Origin: Burkholderia humptydooensis
GTDB lineage: Bacteria; Pseudomonadota; Gammaproteobacteria; Burkholderiales; Burkholderiaceae
Length of the DNA stretch: 64,000 nucleotides
Assembly: GCF_001513745.1 (NCBI RefSeq)
Contig: NZ_CP013380.1
Span: 1,054,001 to 1,118,000, forward strand
Reading direction: 5' to 3'
In this document: one piece after another, positions 7,946 to 17,337 of the stretch
Layout: every line of letters begins with the position of its first letter
Position numbering within the stretch: the stretch's first letter is position 1
Position numbers and translations under genes: made by a program
The notes under the pieces: model-generated
Databases searched by the model: none
Seen by the model: the letters and a program-made list of their open reading frames with translations, nothing else
What the model was told of the DNA's origin: nothing

Positions 7946-9229
7946 TCAGGCTCGCAGCGCGGCGAATGCGCGGCGCGCGGCGTCGAGCGTCGCGTCGAGC
8001 GTCGCGTCGTCGTGCGCGCTCGACACGAAGCCCGCTTCGTATGCGGACGGCGCGAAGTACACGCCGGCGTCGAGCATCAGATGGAAGAAGCGGTTGAAGC
8101 GCTCGATGTCGCTCTTCGTCACGTCGGCGAAGCTCGCGGGCACCTGCTCGGTGAAGTAGAGGCCGAACATCCCGCCGATCGCGTCGGCCGAGAACGGCAC
8201 GCCGGCCGCGCGCGCCTCGGCCGCGAGGCCGTCGGCGAGCCGGCGGGTCTTGTCGGCGAGCGCGTCGTGAAAGCCCGGCGCCTGGATCAGTCTGAGCGTC
8301 GCCAGGCCCGCCGCGACCGCAACCGGGTTGCCCGACAGCGTGCCCGCCTGATAGACGCCGCCGAGCGGCGCGAGGTGCGACATGATGTCGCTGCGGCCGC
8401 CGAACGCGGCGGCCGGCATGCCGCCGCCGATCACTTTGCCGAGGCAGGTCAGGTCCGGCTTGATGCCGTAGTGCTGCTGCGCGCCGCCCAGCGCGACGCG
8501 AAAGCCGCACATCACTTCGTCGAAGATCAGCACGGCGCCGTGCTTCGTGCAGAGCGCGCGCAGCGCGTTCAGGAATTCGGGCGTGCCGCGCACGAGGTTC
8601 ATGTTGCCCGCGACGGGCTCGACGATCACCGCCGCGATCTCGTTGCCGAACGCGGCGAACGCCTCTTCGAGCGCCGCGACGTTGTTGTACTCGAGCACGG
8701 TGGTGTGCTTCGCGACGTCGGCCGGCACGCCTGCCGACGTCGGATTGCCGAACGTGAGAAGGCCGGAGCCCGCCTTCACGAGCAGGCTGTCCGCATGGCC
8801 GTGATAGCAGCCTTCGAACTTGACGATCCGGCTGCGGCCGGTGAAGCCGCGCGCGAGGCGCAGCGCGCTCATCGTCGCTTCGGTGCCGCTCGACACCATC
8901 CGCACCTGCTCGATCGACGGCACGAGCTTGCAGATCTCCTCGGCGATCTCGATTTCGGCTTCGGTCGGCGCGCCGAACGAGAAGCCGTCGGCGAGCACGC
9001 GCTGCACGGCCGCGAGCACGTCGGGGTGCACGTGGCCGACGATCATCGGGCCCCACGAGCCGATGTAGTCGATGTAGCGCTTGCCGTCCGCGTCCCAGAA
9101 GTACGCGCCCTGCGCGCGGGCGACGAAGCGCGGCGTGCCGCCGACCGAGCGGAACGCACGCACCGGCGAATTGACGCCGCCCGGAATGGTTCGCTGAGCG
9201 CGTTCGAAGAGAGTTTGATTGTTCGACAT
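7946..9229 (-). CDS. hemL: Glutamate-1-semialdehyde 2,1-aminomutase
   Basis: 427 residues, standard length. Converts glutamate-1-semialdehyde to 5-aminolevulinate in the C5 haem pathway. The N-terminus [20 protein letters not shown] is diagnostic. [15 protein letters not shown] (113-127), [14 protein letters not shown] (236-249) and [11 protein letters not shown] with PLP-binding Lys265 are present. The ATG at 9227-9229 is followed by the usual MSNNQ start. It is the first gene of a run continuing into ribD. Confidence 0.95.
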   Translation of the reverse strand: MSNNQTLFERAQRTIPGGVNSPVRAFRSVGGTPRFVARAQGAYFWDADGKRYIDYIGSWGPMIVGHVHPDVLAAVQRVLADGFSFGAPTEAEIEIAEEICKLVPSIEQVRMVSSGTEATMSALRLARGFTGRSRIVKFEGCYHGHADSLLVKAGSGLLTFGNPTSAGVPADVAKHTTVLEYNNVAALEEAFAAFGNEIAAVIVEPVAGNMNLVRGTPEFLNALRALCTKHGAVLIFDEVMCGFRVALGGAQQHYGIKPDLTCLGKVIGGGMPAAAFGGRSDIMSHLAPLGGVYQAGTLSGNPVAVAAGLATLRLIQAPGFHDALADKTRRLADGLAAEARAAGVPFSADAIGGMFGLYFTEQVPASFADVTKSDIERFNRFFHLMLDAGVYFAPSAYEAGFVSSAHDDATLDATLDAARRAFAALRA

Positions 9230-9496
9230 GAATTTGGACCTGCGAGAGAGTGCGCGCGAGCGGCGAAGCGCCGCGGCTCGCGTCGGGCGTATCGATCCGA
9301 CTGATTGTACCGGAGACGCGGGGAGCGGGTTTCGCCGGTGATTCGTCGGCGCTTCGTCGTCTTGTGGTATCGGCGGTTATTGGCGGTTGGGTTCGACGCG
9401 GCACGGCGGCGTCCGCCGAGATTCGTCGCCGTGACGCGCGGGGCGAGATGCCCCCGGCACATGCGCTCCCGCGCGTGCTTCGCGCGTCGCGGCGGG

Positions 9497-9955
9497 CTAC
9501 GCGCGTTTCGGCGGCTTGCGCCTGCCGGTGAGTTCGGCCCAGCGCTTTTCGAGCGCGCCTTCGGCGACCGGCTTGATCGAGATGCCGGACGTCTGCGCGT
9601 CCCACGTCTGGACCGAGAACGGATGCGCGCGCAGCGCGTCGCGCGGGATCACCACTTCGCGGTGGCCGTCGACGAGCCAGTCGTAGACGAAATCGATGCA
9701 AAGCCGGTAGCCGCGCTTCATCTGCGGATCGGCCACCTCGTACGGCCCGCGCGCGACGTAGCCGGAGCCGAACACGCCCTTCGGCTCCTTCGCGACGCGA
9801 TGCAGGAACACCCGGTCGCCCGGCAGGATGCTGCGCGAGAAGCCGCAACCCCAGACGTCCGCGACCGCTTCGCCCGCCTTCACGCGCGCGGCCATCTCGG
9901 GCAACTCGGGCCACGGCCATTTCTTGGGGCTCCAGATCAGCAGGAAGGCGGTCAT
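9497..9955 (-). CDS. EVE/PUA-like domain protein, function unknown
   Basis: 152 residues from the ATG at 9953-9955, which has a GAGTGAG-type ribosome-binding site. The sequence opens FLLIWSPKKWPWPEL and then GCGFSRSILPGDRVFLHRVAKEPKGVFGSGYV, the pattern of EVE-domain proteins (a PUA-like fold thought to bind modified bases). The C-terminal part (VIPRDALRAHPFSVQTW) resembles the HNH-associated EVE-like proteins of Burkholderia. No partner gene is adjacent. The frame stays open upstream to 10261, but that extension lacks family resemblance and I exclude it. Confidence 0.7.
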   Translation of the reverse strand: MTAFLLIWSPKKWPWPELPEMAARVKAGEAVADVWGCGFSRSILPGDRVFLHRVAKEPKGVFGSGYVARGPYEVADPQMKRGYRLCIDFVYDWLVDGHREVVIPRDALRAHPFSVQTWDAQTSGISIKPVAEGALEKRWAELTGRRKPPKRA

Positions 9956-9960
9956 GTCGC

Positions 9961-10424
9961 TCACTCGAACAGATGAATTGAATGGAAAGCGCGAGCTTGA
10001 CCGGAGCGCCGGCAAGCTCGCGCGCGGCGCGCGGCGGATCGTTGGCCCGTCAACTGGAACCCGAGCGGCATCCCGCTCAGAATGTTCATGGCGGCGCCGT
10101 CGAGGCGCGACTGTCCGGGCGCGATGAGCGGGTTGACCGCCGCCGCTTCCCCGACGCACAGCCGGTAGGCGCAGGAAAAAAGCGAACTTGATCGCATGCA
10201 CGGAACCGCCCGACACCGCCGCGACAACCGCCACGCCGGCGACGACCGACGCGGCGGTCACGGCGAACGACGCCGCCCGTTGCGCGACGTGGGCGATCAG
10301 CTTGCCGGGCGTCGGGAATTCCCGTTTGCGCTTGATGCGCAGCCACTCGGCCGGATCTCGGACGAGCCGGATTGCGGATATCGCTGCTCGTCGGCATCCA
10401 GCGCGTCTGCCGCCCGCCTTTCAT
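9961..10424 (-). pseudogene. Possible decayed membrane-protein gene
   Basis: The 649 bp between the EVE gene and the efflux pump contain no intact gene, yet the minus strand shows protein-like segments in three frames in succession. First is an ATG at 10422-10424 followed by MKGGRQTRWMPTSSD. Next is a basic stretch leading into an Ala/Val-rich hydrophobic helix (SFAVTAASVVAGVAVVAAV). Last is a segment containing NPLIAPGQSRLDGAAMN. This is consistent with a gene broken by frameshifts, but I recognise no family and the segments could be chance. Confidence 0.25.
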
Positions 10425-10604
10425 CGCGATTCTCCCGTCGCTTCGTGTCGAACCCGCAATATACCCGTTGGCGGCGCGTTCGGCGGCCGGGCGAAGGCAC
10501 GCGTACAATCAGGACCTTTCGGCGTCGACCCGACCGGCCGCCGTCCTCCTTGTCTGACCGTCTGCGCGCCACCGGCGCGAGGCGCCGCTTTTCGTGGAAT
10601 TCCA

Positions 10605-11840
10605 ATGCCTCACGTCGCAAGACGCCGGCCCGACGGCCGGCTGATCCTCTTGCTCGGCGCGCTTGCCGCGTGCGGGCCGATCGCCACCGACATGTATCTG
10701 CCGAGCCTGCCCGCGATCGCGGACGGCTTCGGCGTGACCGCCGCCGCCGCGCAGCGCACGCTGACGAGCTTCATGGCCGGCTTCTCGATCGGCATGCTGC
10801 TCTACGGCCCGCTGTCCGACACCTACGGCCGCCGTCCCGTGCTGCTCGGCGGCATCGCGCTCTTCACGCTCGCGAGCATCGGCTGCTTCGTCGCCGCATC
10901 GATCGACATGCTGATCGCCGTCCGCTTCCTGCAGGCGTTCGGCGCGGGTGCCGCGTCGGTGCTCGCGCGCGCGATCGCGCGCGACGCGCACGAGCCCTCC
11001 GACGCCGCGAAGGTGCTGTCGATGGTCGCGATCGTCACCGCGATCGGGCCGCTCCTCGCGCCGCTCGTCGGCGGGCAGGTGCTGCGCTTCTCCGGCTGGC
11101 GCGGCGTGTTCGTCGTGCTCGCGCTGTTCGGCGCGGTCTGCGCGACTGCCGCGTTCCTGCGCGTGCCCGAGACCTGGCCGCGCGAGAAGCGCGCGAGCTC
11201 GGCCGTGCTGAATTCGTTCGCCGCGTATGGACGCATCCTCGTCGATCCCGTCGCGTGGGGCCATATGCTGTGCGGCGGAATGGCGTTCGCGTCGATGTTC
11301 GCGTACATCACCGCGACGCCGTTCGTCTACATCGACTACTTCCACGTGTCGCCGCAGCATTACGGGCTGCTGTTCGGGCTGAACGTCGCCGGCATCATGA
11401 CCGGCAACCTCCTGAACACGCGCCTCGTCGGCCGTGTCGGCTCGCTGAAGATCATCGCGGGCGCATCGCTGCTGAGTTGCGCGGCGTCGTTCTGCGTTGC
11501 GTTCTTCGCGCTGACGGGGCTGGGCGGACTGTGGTCGATCGTCGCGAGCCTCTTCTTCGTCGTTGGCGTGGTCGGAATCCTGTCCGCGAACTGCACGACC
11601 GACCTGATGCTGCGCTATCCGCACAACGCGGGCGCCGCGGCCGCCGTGTTCGGCGCGATGCAGCTCGCGCTCGGCGCGCTCGCGAGCGTCGCGATTGGCG
11701 CGCTCGCCGACGGCACCCCGTTCGCGATGGGCGTGACGATCGGCGTCACCGGGCTGCTGTGTCTCGGCGGGCGGGCGCTCGTGCTGCGCTGGCACGGCCG
11801 GCCGGTGAAGGGCAGGCTCGGTAGCGCCGACGTCGCGTAA
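10605..11840 (+). CDS. Bcr/CflA family drug-resistance MFS transporter
   Basis: 411 residues with 12 predicted membrane helices. The family signature is clear: ATDMYLPSLPAIADGFG in the first loop/helix, LLYGPLSDTYGRRPVLLGG after helix 2, and FGAGAASVLARAIARD in the third. Bcr/CflA proteins export bicyclomycin, chloramphenicol, sulfonamides or cysteine-related compounds by proton antiport. The start at 10605 gives the normal short cytoplasmic N-terminus before helix 1. The neighbouring cystine operon remnant makes a link to cysteine metabolism possible but unproven. Confidence 0.85.
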   Translation: MPHVARRRPDGRLILLLGALAACGPIATDMYLPSLPAIADGFGVTAAAAQRTLTSFMAGFSIGMLLYGPLSDTYGRRPVLLGGIALFTLASIGCFVAASIDMLIAVRFLQAFGAGAASVLARAIARDAHEPSDAAKVLSMVAIVTAIGPLLAPLVGGQVLRFSGWRGVFVVLALFGAVCATAAFLRVPETWPREKRASSAVLNSFAAYGRILVDPVAWGHMLCGGMAFASMFAYITATPFVYIDYFHVSPQHYGLLFGLNVAGIMTGNLLNTRLVGRVGSLKIIAGASLLSCAASFCVAFFALTGLGGLWSIVASLFFVVGVVGILSANCTTDLMLRYPHNAGAAAAVFGAMQLALGALASVAIGALADGTPFAMGVTIGVTGLLCLGGRALVLRWHGRPVKGRLGSADVA

Positions 11841-11892
11841 CGCGGCCGGCGGCGCGGGCGCGCAGGCCGGCGATGTGCGCGTGCGCCGCGCG

Positions 11893-12225
11893 TCATCGGT
11901 TCGCGCGGCACGCGTCCTGATACGCGAACAGCGCGGGCGCGCCGCCCGTATGCACGAACAGCACCGGGCCGTTTCCTTCGATGCGGCCGCGCGCGCAACC
12001 GCGCGAGCTCGACCGACGGATCGCCGAGCCGCGCGCCGTCGACGGTGATGCTGCCTTTCTGGAACGGCTCGAGGCCGTTGATCGGATCGTCTTGATGAGC
12101 GTCGACTTGCCGGAGCCGGACGGCCCGCAGACGACGACCACTTCGCCTTTCGAGACGGCCGCGCTGCAATCGGCGAGGACCTGATGCGAGCCGTACCACT
12201 TCGATACGTTGTCGAGCGTGATCAT
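11893..12225 (-). pseudogene. Deletion fusion of a cystine-transporter ATPase gene with the end of a D-cysteine desulfhydrase gene
   Basis: From the ATG at 12223-12225 the frame reads MITLDNVSKWYGSHQVLADC and reaches the Walker A motif GPSGSGKST, a normal amino-acid ABC ATPase start. Right after LIKTI a tandem 5-bp duplication (GATCG twice, 12080-12089) shifts the frame. The continuation NGLEPFQKGSITVDG is in another frame and stops near LARLRAR. At about 11985-12000 the sequence changes abruptly to the C-terminus of a DcyD-like enzyme (GPVLFVHTGGAPALFAYQDA). The missing parts of both genes suggest a deletion of roughly 1.4 kb, judged from usual family lengths. Non-functional. Confidence 0.85.
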
Positions 12226-12284
12226 GTCGGGATTCTTCGCGAGATGGGTCGGGCGCGGCCGGGACGGGCGGCCCCGGTGCGCGT

Positions 12285-12944
12285 TCAGTGCGCGGACGGC
12301 AGCGCGCAGCGCGTTTCGATGCGGCCCTGGAGCCGCGCGAGCAGCGTGCTCAGCGCCCAGTAGATCGCGGCGGCGGCGAGATACAGCGGCAGCGGCTGGA
12401 AGGTCGACGCGATCACTTCCTGCGTCGAGCGCAGCAGCTCCGTGACGGTGATGACCGAGACGAGCGACGTGTCCTTGATGAGGCTGATCAGCGTGTTGCC
12501 GAGGCTCGGCACCGCGAGGCGCAGCGCCTGCGGGCAGATCACGTGGCGCAGCGTCTGCACATGCGTGAGGCCCAGGCTGTGCGACGCGGCCCACTGGCCG
12601 CGGCCGATGCCGAGGATCGCGCCGCGCATGCTTTCGGACAGGTACGCGCCCGCGTTGAGCGTCAGCGTGAAGATGCCGGCGGCCGTCGGGTCGAGCGAGA
12701 TGCCGATGTCGGGCAGCCCGTAGTAGACGACGAACATCTGCACGAGGAGCGGCGTGCCGCGCATCAGGCTCACGTAGCCCTGCGCGATCGCGCAGAGGAA
12801 CCGGTTGTCGCCGATCCGCACGATCGCGACGACGAGGCCGACGATCAACCCGAGCACCATCGCCGCGACCGCGAACTTCATCGTGAGGACCGCGCCTTTC
12901 GCGAGGACGGGGAGGGTGTGCACGACCAGATCGAACGCTTGCAT
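12285..12944 (-). CDS. Cystine/polar amino-acid ABC permease (TcyL/YecS-like)
   Basis: 219 residues with about four to five membrane helices. The HisMQ-type permease coupling motif is seen around 125-150 (QTLRHVICPQALRLAVPSLGNTLISLIKDTSLVS). It lies 85 bp downstream of the binding-protein gene and 59 bp upstream of the broken ATPase gene, giving the order binding protein-permease-ATPase-desulfhydrase known from cystine uptake operons. With the ATPase destroyed the permease would need another ATPase to work. Confidence 0.85.
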   Translation of the reverse strand: MQAFDLVVHTLPVLAKGAVLTMKFAVAAMVLGLIVGLVVAIVRIGDNRFLCAIAQGYVSLMRGTPLLVQMFVVYYGLPDIGISLDPTAAGIFTLTLNAGAYLSESMRGAILGIGRGQWAASHSLGLTHVQTLRHVICPQALRLAVPSLGNTLISLIKDTSLVSVITVTELLRSTQEVIASTFQPLPLYLAAAAIYWALSTLLARLQGRIETRCALPSAH

Positions 12945-13029
12945 GAACTTGTCTCCAGATCGTTGACGGGCGCGCCGGCGGCGGCATGCGCGCCGGCGCG
13001 CGCGGCGCGGTCGGGCGGCGCCCGGCCGG

Positions 13030-13830
13030 TCATTGCGCGGTCGGGGTCGACGTGTCGACGCCGAACCAGTGCACGGAGATCTTCTTGAGCGTGCCGTCCG
13101 CGCGCATCGACGCGAGCGCGTCGTCGATCGCCTTCGCGAACTTCGGATTGCCCTTGCGGAACGGGATGCCCATCTGCGTCTCGCCGCCCTTGATCGTCGC
13201 GCCGGGCCGCAGCGGCATGTGCGCGTTCTTGATCAGATACGGCAGCATCAGCCGGTCGTCCATGCTGACGTCGATGCGGCCCGCGGCGACGTCGCGCAGC
13301 TTCTCCGGCGCGCCCGGATAGGTCTTCACGTCGACGCCTTGCAGCGTCTTCGCGAGATCGGCGAAGTTGGTGCCGAGCGTGACGCCGATCCGCTTGCCCT
13401 GCAACGCGCCCGGCGCGCCGTAATCGTGCTTGTCGTCCGCGCGCTGGATCAGTTGCGCGGCCGAGTACACATACGGCTGGCTGAAGTCGAGCGCCTGCTT
13501 GCGCGCGGGCGTGATGCCGACCTGGTTGACGATCACGTCGAATTTGCCCGCCTGCAGGCCGGCGAGAATCCCGCTCCACTCGGTCGTGACGAATTGCGGC
13601 TTCACGCCGAGCCGCGCGGCGACTTCCTTCGCGACGTCGACGTCGAAGCCTTCGAGCTGGCCGTCGCCGTTGCGGTAGTCGAACGGAGGGTAGGTGCCTT
13701 CGAGCGCGATCTTCAGCACGCCGGCCTGCCTGACGTTGTCGAGCAGATCGGCCGCGTGCGCGGACGCGGTTGCGATGCCGAGCAGCGCGGCGACGAGTGT
13801 TGACGTGAACATCGGTTTGAATGCCTTCAT
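13030..13830 (-). CDS. Cystine-type periplasmic substrate-binding protein (FliY/TcyJ-like)
   Basis: 266 residues. Cleavable signal peptide 1-26 ending ASAHA. The mature protein has the family-3 solute-binding fold with VLKIALEGTYPPFDYRN (about 38-52), GFDVDVAKEVA, the DVIVNQVGITPAR stretch, and the ligand-region FSQPYVYS. This resembles cystine binders. First gene of the damaged operon; its product may now be an orphan binding protein. Confidence 0.85.
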   Translation of the reverse strand: MKAFKPMFTSTLVAALLGIATASAHAADLLDNVRQAGVLKIALEGTYPPFDYRNGDGQLEGFDVDVAKEVAARLGVKPQFVTTEWSGILAGLQAGKFDVIVNQVGITPARKQALDFSQPYVYSAAQLIQRADDKHDYGAPGALQGKRIGVTLGTNFADLAKTLQGVDVKTYPGAPEKLRDVAAGRIDVSMDDRLMLPYLIKNAHMPLRPGATIKGGETQMGIPFRKGNPKFAKAIDDALASMRADGTLKKISVHWFGVDTSTPTAQ

Positions 13831-14222
13831 CTTTGATCTCCGTGGGGAAAACCGAGCGAGCGATTTCGAGGCCGCATCGTCATGTCGACGGCGCTCGCCG
13901 CGAACGCCGATCTTGCGGCATGCGCGCGGCGAGGGCGCCGTTCGGCACGCTGCAAATGCGTGACGATTGACGGCAAGCTTAATTTCGCCAAAATGGAAAA
14001 TGTTTCCAAAGAAGTACGGATTTACAGCGCCGCGTGGAAAGTTTTTCTATCGTTTGCGCGGGTTGCGCAACCGGTGCGATCGGGGCGGCGCCGCGTCGTC
14101 GCGGGTCTCGTAAGCGATGAATCATTGCGACTTGTGCCGTGTGCCGGCGGCGACGTTCCGGTCAGCCGCGCTTGCTCTTTTTGAAACATCCTCGAAAACG
14201 GATCATCGGGCCGAGGCAAACG
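13831..14222. other. Upstream region of the cystine operon with a palindrome
   Basis: No gene seen. An AT-rich segment around 13975-14050 should contain the minus-strand promoter of the binding-protein gene. It holds the perfect palindrome TGGAAA-ATG-TTTCCA (13994-14008), about 165 bp before the start codon, a plausible regulator site. A LysR-type regulator fragment lies just beyond. Confidence 0.45.
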
Positions 14223-14564
14223 CTATTCGGACGCTAACGGTTCATCGGCGATCGAACGGGTTCGCCAATCGGCATCACTTGCGCCCTGATCAAAACGTAT
14301 CGGCGCGATGTCCGGATGTTCGCCGAGCCGGGCGGCCAGGAAGTCCATGAGCAGGCGGCTTCGTCGCGGTACGTGCGTTCGCTGCGGCATGCACAGGTAG
14401 AGCCCGTAACGGCAGGTGACGTGCCGGGTCAGCAGCGGCACGAGGCGGCCGACGCGTTCGCCGCGCTCGAGCTGACGCTTGACGACGACGAAACCGCGCT
14501 GCTCGAGGCTGCGTTCGAGCGCACGCTTGAACCGGCGCAATGGTGAGGGCTGCGGCGCCCGTCA
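14223..14564 (-). pseudogene. LysR-type regulator, C-terminal fragment
   Basis: A frame bounded upstream by a stop (14562-14564) and lacking an ATG encodes only the end of a LysR substrate-binding domain. It shows GRLVPLLTR, then GLYLCMPQRTHVPRRSR and LLMDFLAARLGEHP, the usual last strand-helix of this family. No helix-turn-helix part is found upstream. The missing N-terminal two-thirds of about 300 residues point to a truncated gene. Confidence 0.6.
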
Positions 14565-14611
14565 GGTCGGATGCCGCGCGGCTAGTGTCGCGTGCCGGAA
14601 ATTCACTGGAT

Positions 14612-14640
14612 AAAAAAACCGGAGCGCGAAGGCTCCGGCA
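14612..14640 (-). terminator. Rho-independent terminator of the glk-hexR transcript
   Basis: Read on the minus strand, stem CCGGAGC/GCTCCGG (14619-14638) with a 6-nt loop is followed by seven T. Confidence 0.9.
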
Positions 14641-14669
14641 TGGCTGCAAGCCGAGACGCGCAACGCGCG

Positions 14670-16589
14670 TCAGTCTTTCGCCGCGGGCGCCGCGCCGTGG
14701 CTCAGCCAGTCGAGCACGTCGGCGGCCTCGTCGCCCGCGCCCGCGCGCGCCTTCGCGCGCGCCATCGCCTCCGCGAGCTCGGCGTTCGGCGCGGCGCGGC
14801 GGATCGCGACGCCGACCGCGAGGATGTCGATCATCACGAGATGCAGGATCCGCGAGATCATCGACAACTGCGACTCGCGCATCTCGATGTGATCGGTCTC
14901 GAGCGCGACCGTCGCGCGCTTGGCGAGCGGCGTGTTGCTCGACGTGATCGCGATCACCTTCGCGCCCGCCTGCATCGCGACGTCGAGCACGCGCAGAAGC
15001 TCCGGCGCGCGTCCCGACTTCGACACCGCGACGATCACGTCGCCCTTGCCGAGCAGCGCGGCCGACGCCGCCTGCATGTACAGGTCGCCGTAAGCGATCG
15101 TCGGGATGCCGAAGCGGAAGAACTTGTAGTGCGCGTCCTGCGCGACGATGTTCGAATTGCCGAGCCCGTAGAACTCGATGCGCCGCGCGTTGTTCAGGAT
15201 GTCGATCGCCTGCTCGACGTGCTCGAAGTTCAGGTGCTCGCGCAACTGAAGGATCGCCGACACCGTGTTGTCGAGCACCTTCGCGCCGAAGTCGGTGGCC
15301 GTATCGCCGAGATGCACCTGGCTGTGGCTCATCGGGATCGTGCCCGTCAAGCCGGTGGCGAGCTTCAGCTTGAAGTCCGACAGCCCCTGGCAGCCGAGCG
15401 AGCGGCAGAAGCGGATCACGGTCGGCTGGCTCACGTCGGCCTTGCGCGCGATGTCGACGATCGGATCGTTGATGATCGAGCGCGGATGATTGAGCGCGAG
15501 ATCGGCGACGCGCCGCTCGGCGGGCGTCAGCGCGTCGCGCATCTGGCGGATCCGCTCGAACACGGCCGACGACGCGCCGCCCGTGCGGTTCGACAACTGC
15601 TCCGCGAGGATCGCCGATACGCCGAGGAACGCCGGATACTCGGCTGTGATCAGGTAAGTCGGGATGTTTGCGAGATACGCGTCGAAGCGGCCCTTCGCCT
15701 CGAAGCGCGCGCGAAACGACGAGCGCATGAACAGCTCGCCCAGCTTCGGCACGACGCCGCCGCCGATGTAGATGCCGCCCAACGCGCCGAGCGTGACCGC
15801 GAGGTTGCCGGCGAACGTGCCGAGAATCCCGCAGAAGCACTCGACCGCTTCGAGCGCGAGCGCGTCGCCCGCGTGTGCGCGCTCGACGATGTCGGCCGTG
15901 TCGACGTTCGCGGCGATCCGCTTCTTGTCGCGCGCGGCAAGCGCGCGATAGATGATTTCCATGCCCGGGCCCGCGCACACGCGCTCGAACGACACGTGCG
16001 GGTACTTGCGGCGCGCGTACTGCAGCACGAGATCCTCGCGCTCGTCCATCGGCGCGAACGTCGCGTGGCCGCCTTCGCTGCCGAGCGCGATCCAGCGGTC
16101 GTCGGCGGGGATGAGGCCCGACACGCCGAGCCCCGTGCCCGGCCCCATCAGGCCGATCACGCTGTTCTGCCGGCGCGCGCCGCCGCCGATCTGCATGCGC
16201 TGCGCGTCGGTCAGGCCGGGCAGCGCCATCGCGAGCGCGGTGAAATCGTTGACGACGAGCAGCGTGTCGAAGCCGAGCGCGCGGCGCGTCGCCTCGATCG
16301 AGAAGCTCCAGTTGTGATTCGTCATCCGGACCTGATCGCCGTCGACGGGATTCGCGATCGCGATCGCCGCGTGATTCACGCGGCCGATCTTCGCGTCCTT
16401 CAGATACCTGCGGATCGCGTCGGTGAGCGTCGGATACTCGGCGCCGGGGTACACGCGGATCTGCGAGATTTCGCCCGGACCCGTCTCGAGCGCGAAGCGC
16501 GCGTTCGTGCCGCCGACGTCGGCCAATAGGCGCGGCCCGTCCGCATGCTGGCTCGCCGCAGCGGCCTTAGTTTGCGCACCAGTAGACAT
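14670..16589 (-). CDS. glk: Bifunctional glucokinase / HexR (RpiR-family) regulator
   Basis: 639 residues, a fusion. Residues about 20-335 are a bacterial glucokinase: [11 protein letters not shown] (22-32), [25 protein letters not shown] (149-160), [11 protein letters not shown], and [12 protein letters not shown] near the end. Residues about 342-639 are a HexR-type regulator with helix-turn-helix around 355-400 ([16 protein letters not shown]) and a SIS sugar-phosphate domain at about 465-600 ([18 protein letters not shown]). HexR proteins repress glucose genes and release DNA on binding 2-keto-3-deoxy-6-phosphogluconate. The start overlaps the end of pgl by 23 bp. A candidate operator precedes zwf. 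Confidence 0.93.
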   Translation of the reverse strand: MSTGAQTKAAAASQHADGPRLLADVGGTNARFALETGPGEISQIRVYPGAEYPTLTDAIRRYLKDAKIGRVNHAAIAIANPVDGDQVRMTNHNWSFSIEATRRALGFDTLLVVNDFTALAMALPGLTDAQRMQIGGGARRQNSVIGLMGPGTGLGVSGLIPADDRWIALGSEGGHATFAPMDEREDLVLQYARRKYPHVSFERVCAGPGMEIIYRALAARDKKRIAANVDTADIVERAHAGDALALEAVECFCGILGTFAGNLAVTLGALGGIYIGGGVVPKLGELFMRSSFRARFEAKGRFDAYLANIPTYLITAEYPAFLGVSAILAEQLSNRTGGASSAVFERIRQMRDALTPAERRVADLALNHPRSIINDPIVDIARKADVSQPTVIRFCRSLGCQGLSDFKLKLATGLTGTIPMSHSQVHLGDTATDFGAKVLDNTVSAILQLREHLNFEHVEQAIDILNNARRIEFYGLGNSNIVAQDAHYKFFRFGIPTIAYGDLYMQAASAALLGKGDVIVAVSKSGRAPELLRVLDVAMQAGAKVIAITSSNTPLAKRATVALETDHIEMRESQLSMISRILHLVMIDILAVGVAIRRAAPNAELAEAMARAKARAGAGDEAADVLDWLSHGAAPAAKD

Positions 16590-17247
16590 CGAGCTTCGTC
16601 CCGTTGTGGTTGGCCAGTTGCGAAATCGCGTTCTTCTGCGACGCGGCCGCGGCCGCCTCGAGCACCGCGCGCTTGCGGCTTCCCGCGATCAGCAGGAACA
16701 GCCGATCGATGCGCTTGAGCGCGCTGAGCGACAGGCTCACGCGCGCATGGGGCGCGGCGCCCGGGTGGACGCCGACGAAGCGCTCGGTCGTCGCGATCGC
16801 GTGGTCCCATTCGGGCGCGTCCGCGAAGATCGACGCGGTGTGGCCGTCCTCGCCCATGCCGAGCACGGCGACGTCGGGCAGCGGGTGCGCGGGGCTCTGG
16901 TTGAGCGCGGTGACTTGCGCGTCGAGCGACTCGCGCATGTCGACGAGCGGCGCGAAGCGCGCGTGCGCGGCCGTGTTCTGCAGCAGCGTCTCGCGCACGA
17001 GCTTCGCGTTGCTTGCGTCGTCGGTGTCGGGCACCCAGCGGTCGTCGACGAGTGTCACGTCGATCCGCGGCCAGTCGAGCGCGGCGCCCGACAGCGTTTG
17101 CAGGAACGGCCGCGGGCTCGTGCCGCCCGACACCGCGAGCGTTGCGCGCGCGCGTTGCGCGAGCGAAGCCGCGAGCGCTTCGCCGACCGCTTGCGCGAGC
17201 GCTTCGGTTTGCGCGCGCGGGGTTTCGAAAGCGTGAACCTCGATCAC
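16567..17247 (-). CDS. pgl: 6-phosphogluconolactonase
   Basis: 226 residues, DevB/Pgl type. [18 protein letters not shown] (about 38-55), [18 protein letters not shown] and [13 protein letters not shown] (about 130-142) are the classical motifs. Hydrolyses the lactone made by Zwf in the oxidative pentose phosphate / Entner-Doudoroff route. Lies 90 bp after zwf and overlaps glk-hexR, so the three genes form one operon. Confidence 0.93.
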   Translation of the reverse strand: MIEVHAFETPRAQTEALAQAVGEALAASLAQRARATLAVSGGTSPRPFLQTLSGAALDWPRIDVTLVDDRWVPDTDDASNAKLVRETLLQNTAAHARFAPLVDMRESLDAQVTALNQSPAHPLPDVAVLGMGEDGHTASIFADAPEWDHAIATTERFVGVHPGAAPHARVSLSLSALKRIDRLFLLIAGSRKRAVLEAAAAASQKNAISQLANHNGTKLDVYWCAN

Positions 17248-17337
17248 TTCTCCTCCAGACTGCCTTTATTGAATGGATTGAATTCGATGGGGACATCGGG
17301 CGGCGCGCGGACGAAGCCGCCCGCGCGCCGCGTTGCA

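Noticed and set aside
9956..10261. Longer 254-residue version of the EVE-like protein
   Set aside because: The added N-terminus is low-complexity and unlike the family. The internal ATG at 9955 gives the proper start.
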